A DNA stretch of 64,000 nt from CAXKXX01 sp964059975 (lineage in GTDB: Bacteria > Pseudomonadota > Gammaproteobacteria > Enterobacterales > Enterobacteriaceae). A program made the translations under genes and the position numbers. Each line of letters starts with the position of its first letter. Positions within the stretch are counted from its first letter, which is position 1. The DNA lies in contig CAXKXX010000005.1 in assembly GCA_964059975.1 (NCBI GenBank), forward strand, positions 62,001 to 126,000, in the 5' to 3' direction. The notes beneath the pieces are model-generated. The model saw only the letters and a program-made list of their open reading frames with translations, was not told the origin of the DNA and searched no databases. This document shows, piece after piece, positions 29,347 through 39,593 of this stretch.

Positions 29347-30865
29347 TAGGTCGCATTGATTAAAAAATCTATCCGAGCGTCGATAGTGCTTTGATTTATT
29401 TAAGATTAAAAACTAAAGTTCTACTCCGGATTGCGTGCAACTCCATGGCGCTCACCTTACAGTTAGGCGGAGGTGCTCCTCCGCCCAACTGTAAGTGTCA
29501 AGATCTTCGACTCGTACTAATTACTATCAGGTAATGCTCTGAGATCCCTATTCTCATCCGAACATTTTTTCTATTTTCTAATACCGACTTAGTAGTTAGG
29601 TTGGTTAAGATCGCACCGTCTACGTAAACTGCTATAAGTAACCTAGATGCCTAATCTGCTATTAAGGGTGGGCGATTACTTTTAACTGTTATTAAAGTAG
29701 CTTCTAAAAGTCATTAACCTTTCGGTATAGTATAAGCACCTGTTAATTTAGATCGAGATTTTAATTTCCCACTTTAAGTGAGTTAATGATCTCACATAAG
29801 TCGTTGTACGCCATTCTGCGTGGCCATCGGCTTTTCCATTAAAATTTAATATTTTTGTAAATTCAGTAAATGTATACTTTTTTAGATTGATAATATGTAT
29901 TCAGTAAAAAATTTTATATTATAGTAATTGTCTTGAATCTGTGATCAGACGAAAATTAACGCAAAAGAAATAAAGTAACTAGAATTTCTATAAATTATTT
30001 GATCTATATATTTTATGAGACTTGATTAAAATACTATCGTAATAACCTTAAACTACTATCCGCACATAGCGCAGCTGCACCTAATTTAAGATCCTGTCTT
30101 TAAGAACCATTTATCTTTTAGATCTCCCCACCAACTTTATTTTGAACGCCCTACTAATGCAGTCAAGCCTCATACTTTTAAGGCGGTCTTCTATAATTTT
30201 ATTTCTTTATACATTCTTCACTCATTCTATCTTTGTATTAAGCTTCATTCGAATACTGAGCATATCTAGCTACTTTATCGATTTTATAGCTAGTGTTACT
30301 CCTTTAAATTGTTGATGTACGCTTTATCCTTAATACATCTAAATTACTTAATTTTTATTAATGTATGTACAATAAAGTTGGGTACTAGATTTCTCGTCAT
30401 AACTCTTTTTTCTTGAGCTTATCTATGTTTTTGTGTCATGAGATGACAGATCTGAAGATGGGAACTCGACTATACGTCATCTTGAGTATAATCTTTTTAG
30501 TATTATACGTTTTTAAAAACAGCCCCTCGTGCGTTCTTAAATTTTAATGGCTTAGTCCATTTTGTACAATACGGCCTTAAGTGCTCTGAACCTTAGTTTC
30601 ATCTGATAAAAGCAGAGATGGCAGAGCAGGATAGATACCTCACTTTAGGCATACAAAGTAGTCAGACTCCCTTTCGGGTGTATTATACTACAGAGCACAT
30701 AGGGTGGCATGAATCATTCGGAGTAGAATTTTACTTCGGAACTATGGCGTCTTCTCTGTGCTCAGATGTCTGATTAATAATTCGAGAAAGATAAGAGACC
30801 AAAATCCCTACCTGTATGCTTGGGAGCAAGAATAGTCATTTTAAAAAATTGTTATCCTTTCATTC
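29347..30865. other. cspE-murJ spacer
   Basis: 1.5 kb between convergent cspE (+) and murJ (-). Apart from the hairpin at 29456-29495 I see no gene, remnant or regulatory site that I can name. Confidence 0.45.
29456..29495. terminator. 17-bp hairpin with one mismatch after cspE
   Basis: CTTACAGTT (29456-29464), a mismatched A, then GGCGGAGG (29466-29473) pair with CCTCCGCC (29478-29485) and AACTGTAAG (29487-29495) across TGCT. It is a strong GC-rich core without a U-tract, plausibly the cspE transcript end. Confidence 0.6.
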
Positions 30866-32410
30866 TTATACTTCTCCAGCGAGTCGGTAAGTAAAGTTGC
30901 GCAGGCGAAATCCCAGAGCCGATAAAATTGTAAAATAGGTCGTAAAACCGACAAAGACCACTACGGATAAGCGAAAAAGGCGTTCCGGCATACTACCTTC
31001 ATCCCACTCTGGCATTAAGCTCAGCATGCTAATAAGCATTACGGCCATTCCTGAAACAGCAAGGCCAAGCTTTCCCAGAAAACTTGGCCAGCCTGGTTGA
31101 GGCCGGAAGATCTTTGTCTGTCGTAGTTTCCAATATAGAAGCGCAGCGTTTAGATAAGAAGCTAGACTTATTGATAACGCTAGTCCGGCATGCTTAAGTG
31201 AGCTAATAAAAGTTAGATTCATGACCTGTGTTATAATTAATGCTATAATAGCAATTTTTACCGGTATTTTAATTTGCTGTCGCGAATAGAAGCCCTGTGC
31301 TAGAACTTTTACCAAAATCAGACCTATTAGCCCAACCGAGTAAGCCACTAAAATGCGTTGTGTCATCAGGGTGTCAAGGGAGCCAAACTTGCCATACTGA
31401 AATAATACAACGATCAATGGTTTAGCTAGAATTCCCAATGCGATCGCGCTCGGAAGGGCGATTAAAAAACATATGCGTAGCCCCCAATCTATCATCCTTG
31501 AATAATCATTTTGATTACCACTTATGAAACTTTTTGATAAAGATGGCAAAAGAACAGTGCTTAGCGCAACTCCTAATACACCGGAAGGAAAATCTATTAG
31601 ACGGTCCGCATAATAAATCCAAGACACTGATCCTGATAATAGACATGAGGCGAATATAGTGTTTATAATCAATGAGATTTGGCTGACCGATACTCCAAGC
31701 ATGGCAGGACCCATCTGACGGATTACACGCCACACTCCGTCGTTATGTAATGTGAAACGAGGTAGCACTAGCATGCCTATCTTCCATAGATATGGCAACT
31801 GATAACTCAGCTGTAATATACCGCCTGCTAGGACTGCCCAAGCTAGTGCGAATACTGATGGATAAAAATAAGGGGCTGCAAAGAGCGCAAATCCAATCAT
31901 ACTAACGTTAAGCAGAGTCGGCGTAAAAGCTGGAATAGAAAAGCGATTCCAAGTGTTGAGGATTGCGCTCGCTAGAGAAGAGATTGAAATCATAAGGATA
32001 TATGGAAAGGTGATACGCAGCAGTGCTGATGTCAAAGTGAATTTTTCTGGTGTATCAACAAATCCTGGTGCGGTGATGTGAACTATCCAAGGTGCAGTTG
32101 CTATGCCCACCGCTGTTACCAGGGCTAATACAAGCGTCAGCGTTCCAGATATGTAGGCAACAAAAGTACGCGTAGCCTGCTGACCATGCTGACTTTTATA
32201 TTCGGCTAATATTGGTACAAAGGCTTGAGAGAAAGCGCCTTCAGCAAAAATGCGGCGTAGCAAGTTGGGCAGCTTAAATGCGACAAAAAAAGCATCTGCT
32301 CCTGTACTAGCACCAAAAGTACGCGCGATAATGGCATCGCGTGCAAATCCAAATAGGCGAGAGAGTGTCGTCATGGTACTAGCTATTGTCAGTGATTTTA
32401 ATAGGTTCAT
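30866..32410 (-). CDS. murJ: Lipid II flippase MurJ
   Basis: Polytopic inner-membrane flippase of the MOP superfamily that moves lipid II to the periplasmic side for peptidoglycan synthesis. 514 residues from ATG 32410 (E. coli 511). The sequence starts MNLLKSLTIAS and is rich in hydrophobic helices (14 in the family). It holds the conserved ARTFGASTGADAFFVAFKLP and RRIFAEGAFSQAFVPI segments, with their functionally important charged residues. An in-frame ATG at 32443 would lie inside a hairpin and is rejected on homology. The gene stands alone. Its presence implies that at least some cell-wall synthesis remains. Confidence 0.96.
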   Translation of the reverse strand: MNLLKSLTIASTMTTLSRLFGFARDAIIARTFGASTGADAFFVAFKLPNLLRRIFAEGAFSQAFVPILAEYKSQHGQQATRTFVAYISGTLTLVLALVTAVGIATAPWIVHITAPGFVDTPEKFTLTSALLRITFPYILMISISSLASAILNTWNRFSIPAFTPTLLNVSMIGFALFAAPYFYPSVFALAWAVLAGGILQLSYQLPYLWKIGMLVLPRFTLHNDGVWRVIRQMGPAMLGVSVSQISLIINTIFASCLLSGSVSWIYYADRLIDFPSGVLGVALSTVLLPSLSKSFISGNQNDYSRMIDWGLRICFLIALPSAIALGILAKPLIVVLFQYGKFGSLDTLMTQRILVAYSVGLIGLILVKVLAQGFYSRQQIKIPVKIAIIALIITQVMNLTFISSLKHAGLALSISLASYLNAALLYWKLRQTKIFRPQPGWPSFLGKLGLAVSGMAVMLISMLSLMPEWDEGSMPERLFRLSVVVFVGFTTYFTILSALGFRLRNFTYRLAGEV

Positions 32411-32429
32411 GTCAGTCTCTGCTTTATAG

Positions 32430-32467
32430 AACCCCCAGCCCACGTCAGAAGGCGTGGGCTGGGGGTT
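32430..32467. repeat. Perfect 15-bp GC-rich hairpin just upstream of murJ
   Basis: AACCCCCAGCCCACG (32430-32444) pairs perfectly with 32453-32467, with an 8-nt loop. It lies only 20 nt before the murJ ATG, in its leader if transcription starts further upstream. There is no U-tract on either strand. Confidence 0.85.
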
Positions 32468-33030
32468 AGGTAATGTTACGTATCCGAAAAAGAGTGGCTA
32501 CCATTTAATTTGATATTGGTTGAATGATAGTAATATATGCCTCCGTCTCTACTCATTAATTACTAAGTGCTCTTCATATGAAGCTTAATTTCAAACAAAA
32601 TCTCATGCTACGAAGCATTACACGTTTACGATGACTACGTAGTGCACAGATAGTCATAACATTATGAATGTATTGATAGAATAGCACATGAAATAAAAAT
32701 AGAGACTCACAATGCTGAGCGGGGCAACCTTTACGCCCGCCGTCTTAAATTTTCGAATTTCCAAAATTTATGTGCTCTTTCCAATAAGAGATGCTACTAG
32801 CATTGATCAGATCGCTTACCTCGTTCCTTTCATATTACTCAGATAAAGGAGCGGCGCTCCGACTTTTTTGAATCTTAGAGCGCAGGATTTCCATATCGTA
32901 AGCGCAATCGTGGTGGGATGGCTGCTATGCCAATATCGAATTTTTGAAGGTTTGATAATAAATTGTTTCAGTATAGTAGCTTCTAGATGTCAATAATCCG
33001 CTCGTTCTAAGCTTTTTGTTCTCCGACTTT
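32468..33030. other. murJ-dcd spacer
   Basis: About 560 bp between murJ and the end of dcd, both on the minus strand. No gene, remnant or named site was recognised. Confidence 0.4.
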
Positions 33031-33612
33031 TTAGTCTTTATCAATTCGACTAGTCAGAGCGCTTTGCTGATCGCAGTATTTAGCGCCCCGCCGACTGTTG
33101 TAGGGGCGAGCAGCCGGACCAGACAAGGATTCAAAGCTCAATGCACAAATTGGCATTCCAGGACGTAAAGCTAAGGGCAGCTTACCTGCATTATAGAATT
33201 CGAGCACAATACGTCCTCTCCATCCGGGATCGATGCGATGAGCTGTAACGTGTACCATTAGCCCGAGACGCGCTAAAGAAGAGCGACCGTCTAGCCATCC
33301 AACTAGATCGTCTGGAAGTATCAGGGATTCAAGTGTTATTCCTAGTGCTAGTTCACCTGGATGCAGAAAAAAAGCTTTTTCTTCCGGAATGATTATCCTA
33401 TCACTCATCACGCGATCTAATGCGTTTCTGACTTCATTTTGTGGTCCACCGAGATCAATAAAGGCGACACTATGACTAAGGAATACCCTAAACTGATTAC
33501 CTAATCGGATATCTACTGTAGCTCCATTAATGCGCTCTTTTGGAGGACGCGGTGAAATTACTAGCGTTGCACTATCTAGAGCAGTTTCTATATCGCGGTC
33601 GCACAATCTCAT
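33031..33612 (-). CDS. dcd: dCTP deaminase
   Basis: Deaminates dCTP to dUTP, the main route to dTMP in enterics. 193 residues, the same as E. coli. The dUTPase-fold core is intact: LDGRSSLARLGLMVHVTAHR contains the nucleotide-binding arginines and serine, and IDPGWRGRIVLEFYN contains the catalytic glutamate. It follows udk on the same strand with a 122-bp gap, the enteric udk/dcd neighbourhood in the reversed order expected on this strand. Confidence 0.97.
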   Translation of the reverse strand: MRLCDRDIETALDSATLVISPRPPKERINGATVDIRLGNQFRVFLSHSVAFIDLGGPQNEVRNALDRVMSDRIIIPEEKAFFLHPGELALGITLESLILPDDLVGWLDGRSSLARLGLMVHVTAHRIDPGWRGRIVLEFYNAGKLPLALRPGMPICALSFESLSGPAARPYNSRRGAKYCDQQSALTSRIDKD

Positions 33613-33734
33613 AATTTTTCTCTATTAGTCTCTGTAGCTAAATTAAAATCGCTAAGCCATAGATAGCAAGATCTAGGTTAATTTTAAAACAATGCTTTAC
33701 TAGAAAGTGGTGGCATGCTAGATACTAAGTGGCA

Positions 33735-34376
33735 TTATTGAAAAAATTGGCTAATTTTTGCTTTTAGAATATCAATAGCTATACGATTCTTCCCCCCTCT
33801 CGGAACAATGATGTCAGCATATTGTTTCGAAGGCTCGATAAATTGTAGGAACATAGGACGTACAGTTTTCTGGTATTGTGCCATTACTGAATCCATTAAA
33901 CGACCACGTTCATTTACATCACGCTTCATGCGTCGCATTAAGCAGATATCTAGTGGGGTATCAACAAAAATCGAGAAATTCATTTCTTGGCGTAAACGAA
34001 TGTCTGTTAGCAATAAAATCCCTTCTAGAATAATCACTTTTTTTGGCTCCAGATACCCAGTTTCTTTCTTGCGTGTATGCTCAGAATAGCTGTATAGCGG
34101 CACTTCTATCGCTTGCCCTGATTTCAGCATTTGTAAATGCTGAAAAAGTAGGTTGTGATCCATAGCGCTAGGGTGGTCGTAATTCGTTTGAATCCGTTCT
34201 CTCATAGTCAGATGCGTTTGGTCTTTGTAATAACTGTCTTCAGGAATCACGCCGATATGTTTATCGCCCACCTGTTCGCGTAGTTCATGATACAACGTAC
34301 TGGCAATCAGGCTTTTTCCGGAGGCAGATGCGCCAGCTATACCGATAATGACGCACTGATGTGGCTTCTCAGTCAT
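33735..34376 (-). CDS. udk: Uridine/cytidine kinase
   Basis: Salvage kinase that phosphorylates uridine and cytidine. 213 residues from ATG 34376, identical in length to E. coli Udk. It has P-loop GIAGASASGKSLIAS, the acceptor-binding PEDSYYKDQ and NYDHPSAMDH, the lid arginines in RRMKRDVNERGR, and the C-terminus IAIDILKAKISQFFQ. The frame is open to 34412, but homology begins at MTEKPHQCVIIG. Together with dcd it maintains pyrimidine nucleotide pools. Confidence 0.97.
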   Translation of the reverse strand: MTEKPHQCVIIGIAGASASGKSLIASTLYHELREQVGDKHIGVIPEDSYYKDQTHLTMRERIQTNYDHPSAMDHNLLFQHLQMLKSGQAIEVPLYSYSEHTRKKETGYLEPKKVIILEGILLLTDIRLRQEMNFSIFVDTPLDICLMRRMKRDVNERGRLMDSVMAQYQKTVRPMFLQFIEPSKQYADIIVPRGGKNRIAIDILKAKISQFFQ

Positions 34377-35728
34377 AAAATAACGACCTGATTTCTTAAT
34401 GTAAAAAGGCAAGAAATAAACGTATTGATTATAAAGATTTAGGTAGTTTTCGCTACTCTATCGACGCTATCAATTAAAAGATACTACATGTTATCTCCGC
34501 ATGGGGCTTCCTCCACAGAGACATATTCTTGTGGAAATATGCCTAGAAAATTAGCTATAAAATTCGGTAGGTTATTCATTTCCTAGGCTAATTACTATTT
34601 GCTCATAATGATTTAGACTTTAAGTAGTCAAATATCCGGTGGCATTTCCTAAATAAAGTTTTAGACTGATTCTTAAGAAATGTTTCTTATACTCAAGTCT
34701 TAAAGGTCAGCTAATCATAAGTATTAGCGGCACATGAGCATATGAGTTTATATTTTCTATAACGCTTAATATGAGCACGGTAAAACCTTTTAGTACACCT
34801 AATAGTTTTTCTATATCTAGTATCGGGGGCTCCGAGTGTATAGCAACCTCTAGAGCATCAATCATTAATGAGAATCTTTAAAATATTCATTGAATATCTA
34901 ATTGCTCTCTTCACGGTAATTATTATTTATAGTACTTAAGCATCTAGCTATATGTTTGGAAAATGACTAGTCTAGATTAATTAAAAAATTCTCCTATAAC
35001 AACTGTATCGCCGCTTTTCTTTACACCGAGCCGTTTCGTAAAATATCAAAAATGATTGTTCAATAGGTAGCGCTATGGAGCACCCGGTCAGATCTTACCT
35101 GTATCAGCATATGCTGAGTAAACAACGAGATCGAACTTTATTCCAAATATATAATATAGCGGAGATAGATAAGTCTTAGCTATCGGAATCTATCGCCTCG
35201 GGAACTCGGCCATTTCGGCGTCATGACTACTGATACTAAGCTGTAGTCAATGATACTAAGCTGTAGTCAAGTCTGGACCGTTAGTTCTATTTTAAATAAA
35301 TCTAATAGTAGCAATAGTAACTGTTATCTGCTTATTTTTAGAAATATGCGATTACTATTATTCTTATTCTCTTGTAAAGGTGCCGATAGAAAAATAGCAG
35401 GATCGATTAAATGCACATTAAAGTATTAAGTAATATGCAATATTAAATTTTTTCAGTACAGCTAGATTGTTTTATAATTCTAGATTTTTAAAAGGATCTA
35501 TCTGTGCTGTTTATAAGAAAGTCGGCCTTAAAAGCTTAAGGTTAGTCGTTGCATCATGCTTCTTACTTATATGGGCACATTAATTTTAATCAGTTGCTTC
35601 TAGCGTAATATGTCAGCAGCTTCGCGCATTCTTAGTGTACATAACTTGTAAAAAACTATTCTAGCTCTAAAGCATCTGATCGGTTAGCATCAAGCTTCTT
35701 GTTTATTTAACAGAAACAGCTCCTCATT
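34377..35728. other. udk-metG divergent spacer
   Basis: 1.35 kb between divergent udk (-) and metG (+). In E. coli mrp (apbC) lies next to metG; I could not recognise it. It holds an exact 20-nt tandem pair at 35231-35270 and a short unassigned frame beginning MEHPVRSYLYQHMLS near 35070-35176. Confidence 0.45.
35231..35270. repeat. Exact two-copy tandem duplication, 20-nt unit
   Basis: TGATACTAAGCTGTAGTCAA occurs at 35231-35250 and again at 35251-35270 without a difference, in non-coding DNA. Confidence 0.95.
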
Positions 35729-37390
35729 ATGGCTCAAGTCGCGAAAAAAATACTGGTGACGTGCGCTCTGCCTTATGCAAATGGTTCTATTCATCTTGGC
35801 CACATGCTTGAACACATCCAGGCGGATATCTGGGTTCGTTACCAACGAACCCTTGGTCATGAGGTTTATTTCATTTGTGCAGATGATGCACATGGCACGC
35901 CGATCATGCTGAAAGCACAGAAACTAAAAATGAATCCGGAGGCAATGATTAGACAAATAAAAAAAGAGCACGAACAGGATTTTTCCAGTTTTAATATTAG
36001 TTATGATAACTACCATTCAACACATAGCGATCAAAACCGAGAGCTATCACATTTGATTTATGCTCGCCTAAAGAAAAATGGTTTGATCAAGACTCGAGTC
36101 ATCGCCCAATTATACGATCCAGAAAAAAACATGTTTTTACCTGACCGTTTTGTAAGAGGCGTCTGTCCAATATGTAAGTCAGAGGATCAATACGGCGATA
36201 ACTGCGAAGCGTGCGGTGCAGTTTATAAGCCGACCGAGTTGATCGCTCCAAAATCTTTAGTCTCCGGAGTGACACCGGTTATGCGCAATTCCGAGCATTT
36301 CTTTTTTGACTTGCCTAAATTTAGCGATATGCTAAATGGATGGACTCGTTCGGGCGCATTACAAAATCAGGTAGCAAACAAGATGCAAGAGTGGTTTAAA
36401 GGAGGCCTGAAACAGTGGGATATTTCTCGTGATGCACCTTATTTCGGCTTTGAAATACCAGATGCTCCGGGAAAGTATTTTTATGTCTGGATGGATGCAC
36501 CTATCGGCTATATTGGGTCCTTCAAAAATTTGTGCGACAAGCGCAGTGGTATAGATTTTGATGAGTTCTGGTCTAAAAATTCTAAAACTGAACTGTATCA
36601 TTTTATCGGAAAGGATATCGTCTATTTTCATAGCCTATTCTGGCCGGCGATGCTAGAAGGCAGTCACTTTCGTAAGCCAAATAACATCTTCGTACACGGA
36701 TATGTAACGGTAAACGGTAAAAAAATGTCTAAATCTCGAGGTACCTTTATTACAGCGAAAACTTATCTGGAGCATCTTGATTCTGACTGTCTACGTTATT
36801 ATTTTTCAACTAAACTTTCGTCGAGCATTGACGATATCGACTTAAACTTGGACGACCTGGTACAGCGTGTCAATACTGATATCGTGAATAAAATAGTTAA
36901 TTTAGCTTCCCGTACCGCCGGATTTATCAACAAACGTTTTGGGGGTCAATTATCTGACAGACTGACCGATCTATCACTCTATTATACTTTTGTTGATGCA
37001 AAAGAGCGTATTGGTGGAGCGTATGCCAACAGAGAATTCGGTCGCGCGGTACGCGAAATTATGGCGTTAGCTGATTTAGCTAATCGTTACGTGGATGTGC
37101 AAGCTCCGTGGCTAGTGGCAAAAGAGCCAGACGGAAACGTGCGCCTGCAGGCTATTTGTTCGATGGCTATTAATCTATTCCGATTACTCATAATTTATTT
37201 AAAGCCAGTTCTACCGGGGTTAACTGCGCGTAGCGAAGCCTTCCTTAATACTGAACTACGTTGGAGCACGGTTCATCAGCTTCTTTTAGCACATAAAATC
37301 AATGTATTCTCTACTTTATTTAAGCGTGTTGATCTGAATCAAGTTAAGAGCTTGGTCATGTCTTCGAGAGAAGATATGACCGCCTACTAA
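35729..37390 (+). CDS. metG: Methionyl-tRNA synthetase lacking the C-terminal domain
   Basis: Charges initiator and elongator tRNA-Met. 553 residues, against 677 in E. coli. The catalytic core is complete: HIGH-type HLGHMLEHI (residues 22-30), zinc knuckle with Cys 146, 149, 159 and 162, KMSKS near residue 333, and the anticodon-binding helical domain. The usual tRNA-binding/dimerisation domain (about 125 residues) is absent. After the TAA the same frame continues PVESFIDPIYF, and a shifted frame gives FDDF, matching the linker and start of the lost domain (PV...DDPI...TFDDF). Truncated E. coli MetRS of about 550 residues is known to be an active monomer, so this enzyme is probably functional. 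Confidence 0.96.
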   Translation: MAQVAKKILVTCALPYANGSIHLGHMLEHIQADIWVRYQRTLGHEVYFICADDAHGTPIMLKAQKLKMNPEAMIRQIKKEHEQDFSSFNISYDNYHSTHSDQNRELSHLIYARLKKNGLIKTRVIAQLYDPEKNMFLPDRFVRGVCPICKSEDQYGDNCEACGAVYKPTELIAPKSLVSGVTPVMRNSEHFFFDLPKFSDMLNGWTRSGALQNQVANKMQEWFKGGLKQWDISRDAPYFGFEIPDAPGKYFYVWMDAPIGYIGSFKNLCDKRSGIDFDEFWSKNSKTELYHFIGKDIVYFHSLFWPAMLEGSHFRKPNNIFVHGYVTVNGKKMSKSRGTFITAKTYLEHLDSDCLRYYFSTKLSSSIDDIDLNLDDLVQRVNTDIVNKIVNLASRTAGFINKRFGGQLSDRLTDLSLYYTFVDAKERIGGAYANREFGRAVREIMALADLANRYVDVQAPWLVAKEPDGNVRLQAICSMAINLFRLLIIYLKPVLPGLTARSEAFLNTELRWSTVHQLLLAHKINVFSTLFKRVDLNQVKSLVMSSREDMTAY

Positions 37391-37447
37391 CCAGTAGAGA
37401 GCTTCATAGATCCTATTTATTTTTGATGATTTTGATGCAAGAACAGG
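37391..37447 (+). pseudogene. metG: Debris of the MetRS C-terminal domain
   Basis: Directly after the metG stop, in-frame codons read PVESFIDPIYF, then stops; in the next frame FDDFDART follows (from 37422). The E. coli linker and domain start contains PVTGPLADDPI and TFDDF in this order, so this is the 5' edge of the decaying domain. Further downstream the similarity is lost. Confidence 0.65.
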
Positions 37448-37667
37448 AGAGGTGCGCTCGAATAAGTTATACTGATTTTAGTAAGCTTTTATAAATTGCT
37501 AAAACTAAGATTTTATCTTGTTTAACAATTACCTTATATTTTTACTGGTACTTGTTTTAACTACCTATATTCACGCATGCTATAAACTGCTAAGTGCTAA
37601 AACTGCCAAACTGACGCGTTGCTAACATACACCTTTAGAACCTGCGAAGAAGTGAGGTCGATGAAAT

Positions 37668-37704
37668 TAGCCTGCTCTTAATCCTAAAGATTAAGAGCAG
37701 GCTA
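37668..37704. terminator. Perfect 15-bp hairpin downstream of metG
   Basis: TAGCCTGCTCTTAAT (37668-37682) pairs with 37690-37704, with a 7-nt loop. There is no U-tract. It is 278 bp past the present metG stop, near where the original, longer gene would have ended (about 372 bp), so it may be the old metG terminator. Confidence 0.5.
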
Positions 37705-37838
37705 CTCCGCTACATTACTGTCCAATAAAATTGGAAGACTTAGTGCGTATTTGCTTGTCGAAGATCATCCTAGATTTTCTTATGCGAGTAACGCGCATAA
37801 GAATCAGAAGGGCATATTACTTTTAATTCTAACTCAAT

Positions 37839-37884
37839 TAATAAAGGAAGGGTTCCATAAGTAATAAAGGAAGGGTCCCATAAG
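37839..37884. repeat. Two-copy tandem duplication, 23-nt unit
   Basis: TAATAAAGGAAGGGTTCC plus five bases, at 37839-37861 and 37862-37884, with one base difference. Non-coding. Confidence 0.93.
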
Positions 37885-37986
37885 ATATATCGATTTTTTA
37901 TTAAGCGGTATTTTAAAACTATAAACTTGTCTCTGAGCTCTATTTCTAGAATCCCTTAAAACTGCTATTAGTAGCACAACAACTTA

Positions 37987-38026
37987 AGTCGGTAATAGTA
38001 AGACACAGTCGGTAATAGTAAGACAC
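37987..38026. repeat. Exact two-copy tandem duplication, 20-nt unit
   Basis: AGTCGGTAATAGTAAGACAC at 37987-38006 and 38007-38026, identical, in non-coding DNA only 100 bp from another duplication. Confidence 0.95.
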
Positions 38027-38059
38027 TTAATATGTGATTTTTTATAAAATAGATTACTA

Positions 38060-38320
38060 TTGATCAATAGTAATAAGTATTTATTATACTATGCGAATCA
38101 AACATGGTATAGCATGCATACTACAAGTAAAAATCTTTTTGAACCGTATCGTAATATGTCTGGTCCAGAGTGCTTTGGAATTTTATTTCCAGATCTTGAT
38201 ATTCAGAGAATTAAGGATGGGTTAGACAAAATCGTTTCAAGCTCATATAATCTGCATAGATTAGATGCTAACCTTTTTAAATTTAAAATAATACATAAAG
38301 TAAAATATCTATATTTATAA
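38060..38320 (+). CDS. Orphan small ORF of unknown function, 86 codons
   Basis: Open frame from TTG 38060 (internal ATG at 38114) to TAA 38320. I do not recognise a family. The internal part, SKNLFEPYRNMSGPECFG then ILFPDLDIQRIKDGLDKIV, has a soluble-protein-like mix of residues, unlike the K/N/I/F-only frames common in such AT-rich DNA. A 9-bp hairpin with a T-run in its loop starts 12 bp after the stop, as after a real gene. There is no strong ribosome binding site and no signal peptide. It may be a fragment of a longer lost gene, a small lineage-specific gene, or chance. Confidence 0.3.
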   Translation: MINSNKYLLYYANQTWYSMHTTSKNLFEPYRNMSGPECFGILFPDLDIQRIKDGLDKIVSSSYNLHRLDANLFKFKIIHKVKYLYL

Positions 38321-38331
38321 ATAAATGGTGA

Positions 38332-38359
38332 GCATATCTATTTTTATAGATAGATATGC
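38332..38359 (+). terminator. 9-bp hairpin after the orphan ORF
   Basis: GCATATCTA (38332-38340) pairs with TAGATATGC (38351-38359), with loop TTTTTATAGA. There is no external U-tract. It is positioned 12 bp after the stop at 38320. Confidence 0.45.
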
Positions 38360-39099
38360 GTCTCATTCTAATAATTTTCTATCTCATTTGACTTTATATG
38401 TGAATGTTTATAAGTAAATCTATATCAATTAAACTTAAGATATCACTACGCTATCTCAGCTATTCTAAAAGCAATAGTACCGTGTACTAGTGCACTATTA
38501 GTAGATAAGAAATAGTAGTAAGAGCGCACAGTGCTATTGACGCATATCAATGATATGAAAGTTCTATAAAATGGAGCGCGATAATTTTATATTATGTTAG
38601 AGAATTTATTTAAGATATTTAAGTAAAGTCATCTCTCCGCTATTCTTATTTATTTAAAATTTAGAAAATAAAAAATAGCATATGAGAATTTTTGATAGTT
38701 ATTTTATTTATAATTTTTGCGCTATTAATATTGTTATATATATTTTAATTATATATAAGTTGTGAAAATTAACGGTATATTCGTATAAGTCTACTATAAA
38801 TGATAGTACTGTTTATCGCAACCAAAGAAATTTTTATTATTTTTTACCAAAATATCTAATTAATATTAGACTCATGGCGGCATCTAAAGGTAAAATAAAA
38901 TGATTAGATCTTGGCTGATTTGTGCTCATTTTAGAGCAATGATATTATTTATTAATAAAAATAACTCCTGACATCAATTCCCTGGTTAAATCTATCTTAT
39001 TTAAGAAAAAAATTTTTACTTTCAGATCTAGAAATTAAAAAATAAATAAATTTTACTCTAAGCTCATATATTATATTTGTTTAAACATTTTATTTTTCT

Positions 39100-39122
39100 A
39101 GCTATCTCTACCAGAGATAGCT
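39100..39122. repeat. Perfect 10-bp hairpin, 3-nt loop
   Basis: AGCTATCTCT (39100-39109) pairs with AGAGATAGCT (39113-39122). It is in the desert beyond the mnmE 3' end. Confidence 0.8.
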
Positions 39123-39191
39123 TCCATTATTGGGTTGTTTAATCCTCTCCGTCATTGATTACCATAAAGTGAATTTTTATTTATTGATAAA

Positions 39192-39245
39192 TAATCAGAG
39201 ACATCACTTTTTAAAAAATTTTTAAAAAAGTGATGTCTCTGATTA
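39192..39245. repeat. Perfect 21-bp palindrome with AT-rich centre
   Basis: The left arm TAATCAGAGACATCACTTTT plus one T (39192-39212) is the exact reverse complement of 39225-39245. The 12-nt centre is A6 then T and can pair further. It lies about 350 bp beyond the mnmE stop. Confidence 0.9.
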
Positions 39246-39593
39246 ATAGAATGCTAGAAATAACTATTGCATAATCATAATAAGACAAAATTTCATTTCA
39301 TTGAAATGTGATAAAGTTCTTAGAATTAGAGAAGATAATATAATTATGAATTCTATAGAGTCATTAGAAAAAAGAAAATAGTTGTGTACGAAACTACGGA
39401 TTCGATCTTGAAGTTTTTTTATAAAAAGACAATTTTTATAAAATTTTTTGAACGTAGGGATTTTTTTCTATTAGTATAAGGAGTAATCATCGATTGAATC
39501 AGCAATAATGTTCTCCATAAATGCTCCTCTTGCTCAAAGCAAGTTATTTAAAGCGATGCACCAGAAGGGCACAATTACTACCAGAAAAAGTGT

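Larger units (their letters stand above)
37448..38059. other. Spacer downstream of metG with hairpin and tandem duplications
   Basis: About 0.6 kb without a gene. It contains the 15-bp palindrome at 37668-37704 and two separate two-copy duplications at 37839-37884 and 37987-38026. Confidence 0.5.
38360..39593. other. AT-rich desert downstream of mnmE
   Basis: 1.2 kb without a supported gene and very poor in G and C. Contains the hairpins at 39100-39122 and 39192-39245. Confidence 0.5.
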
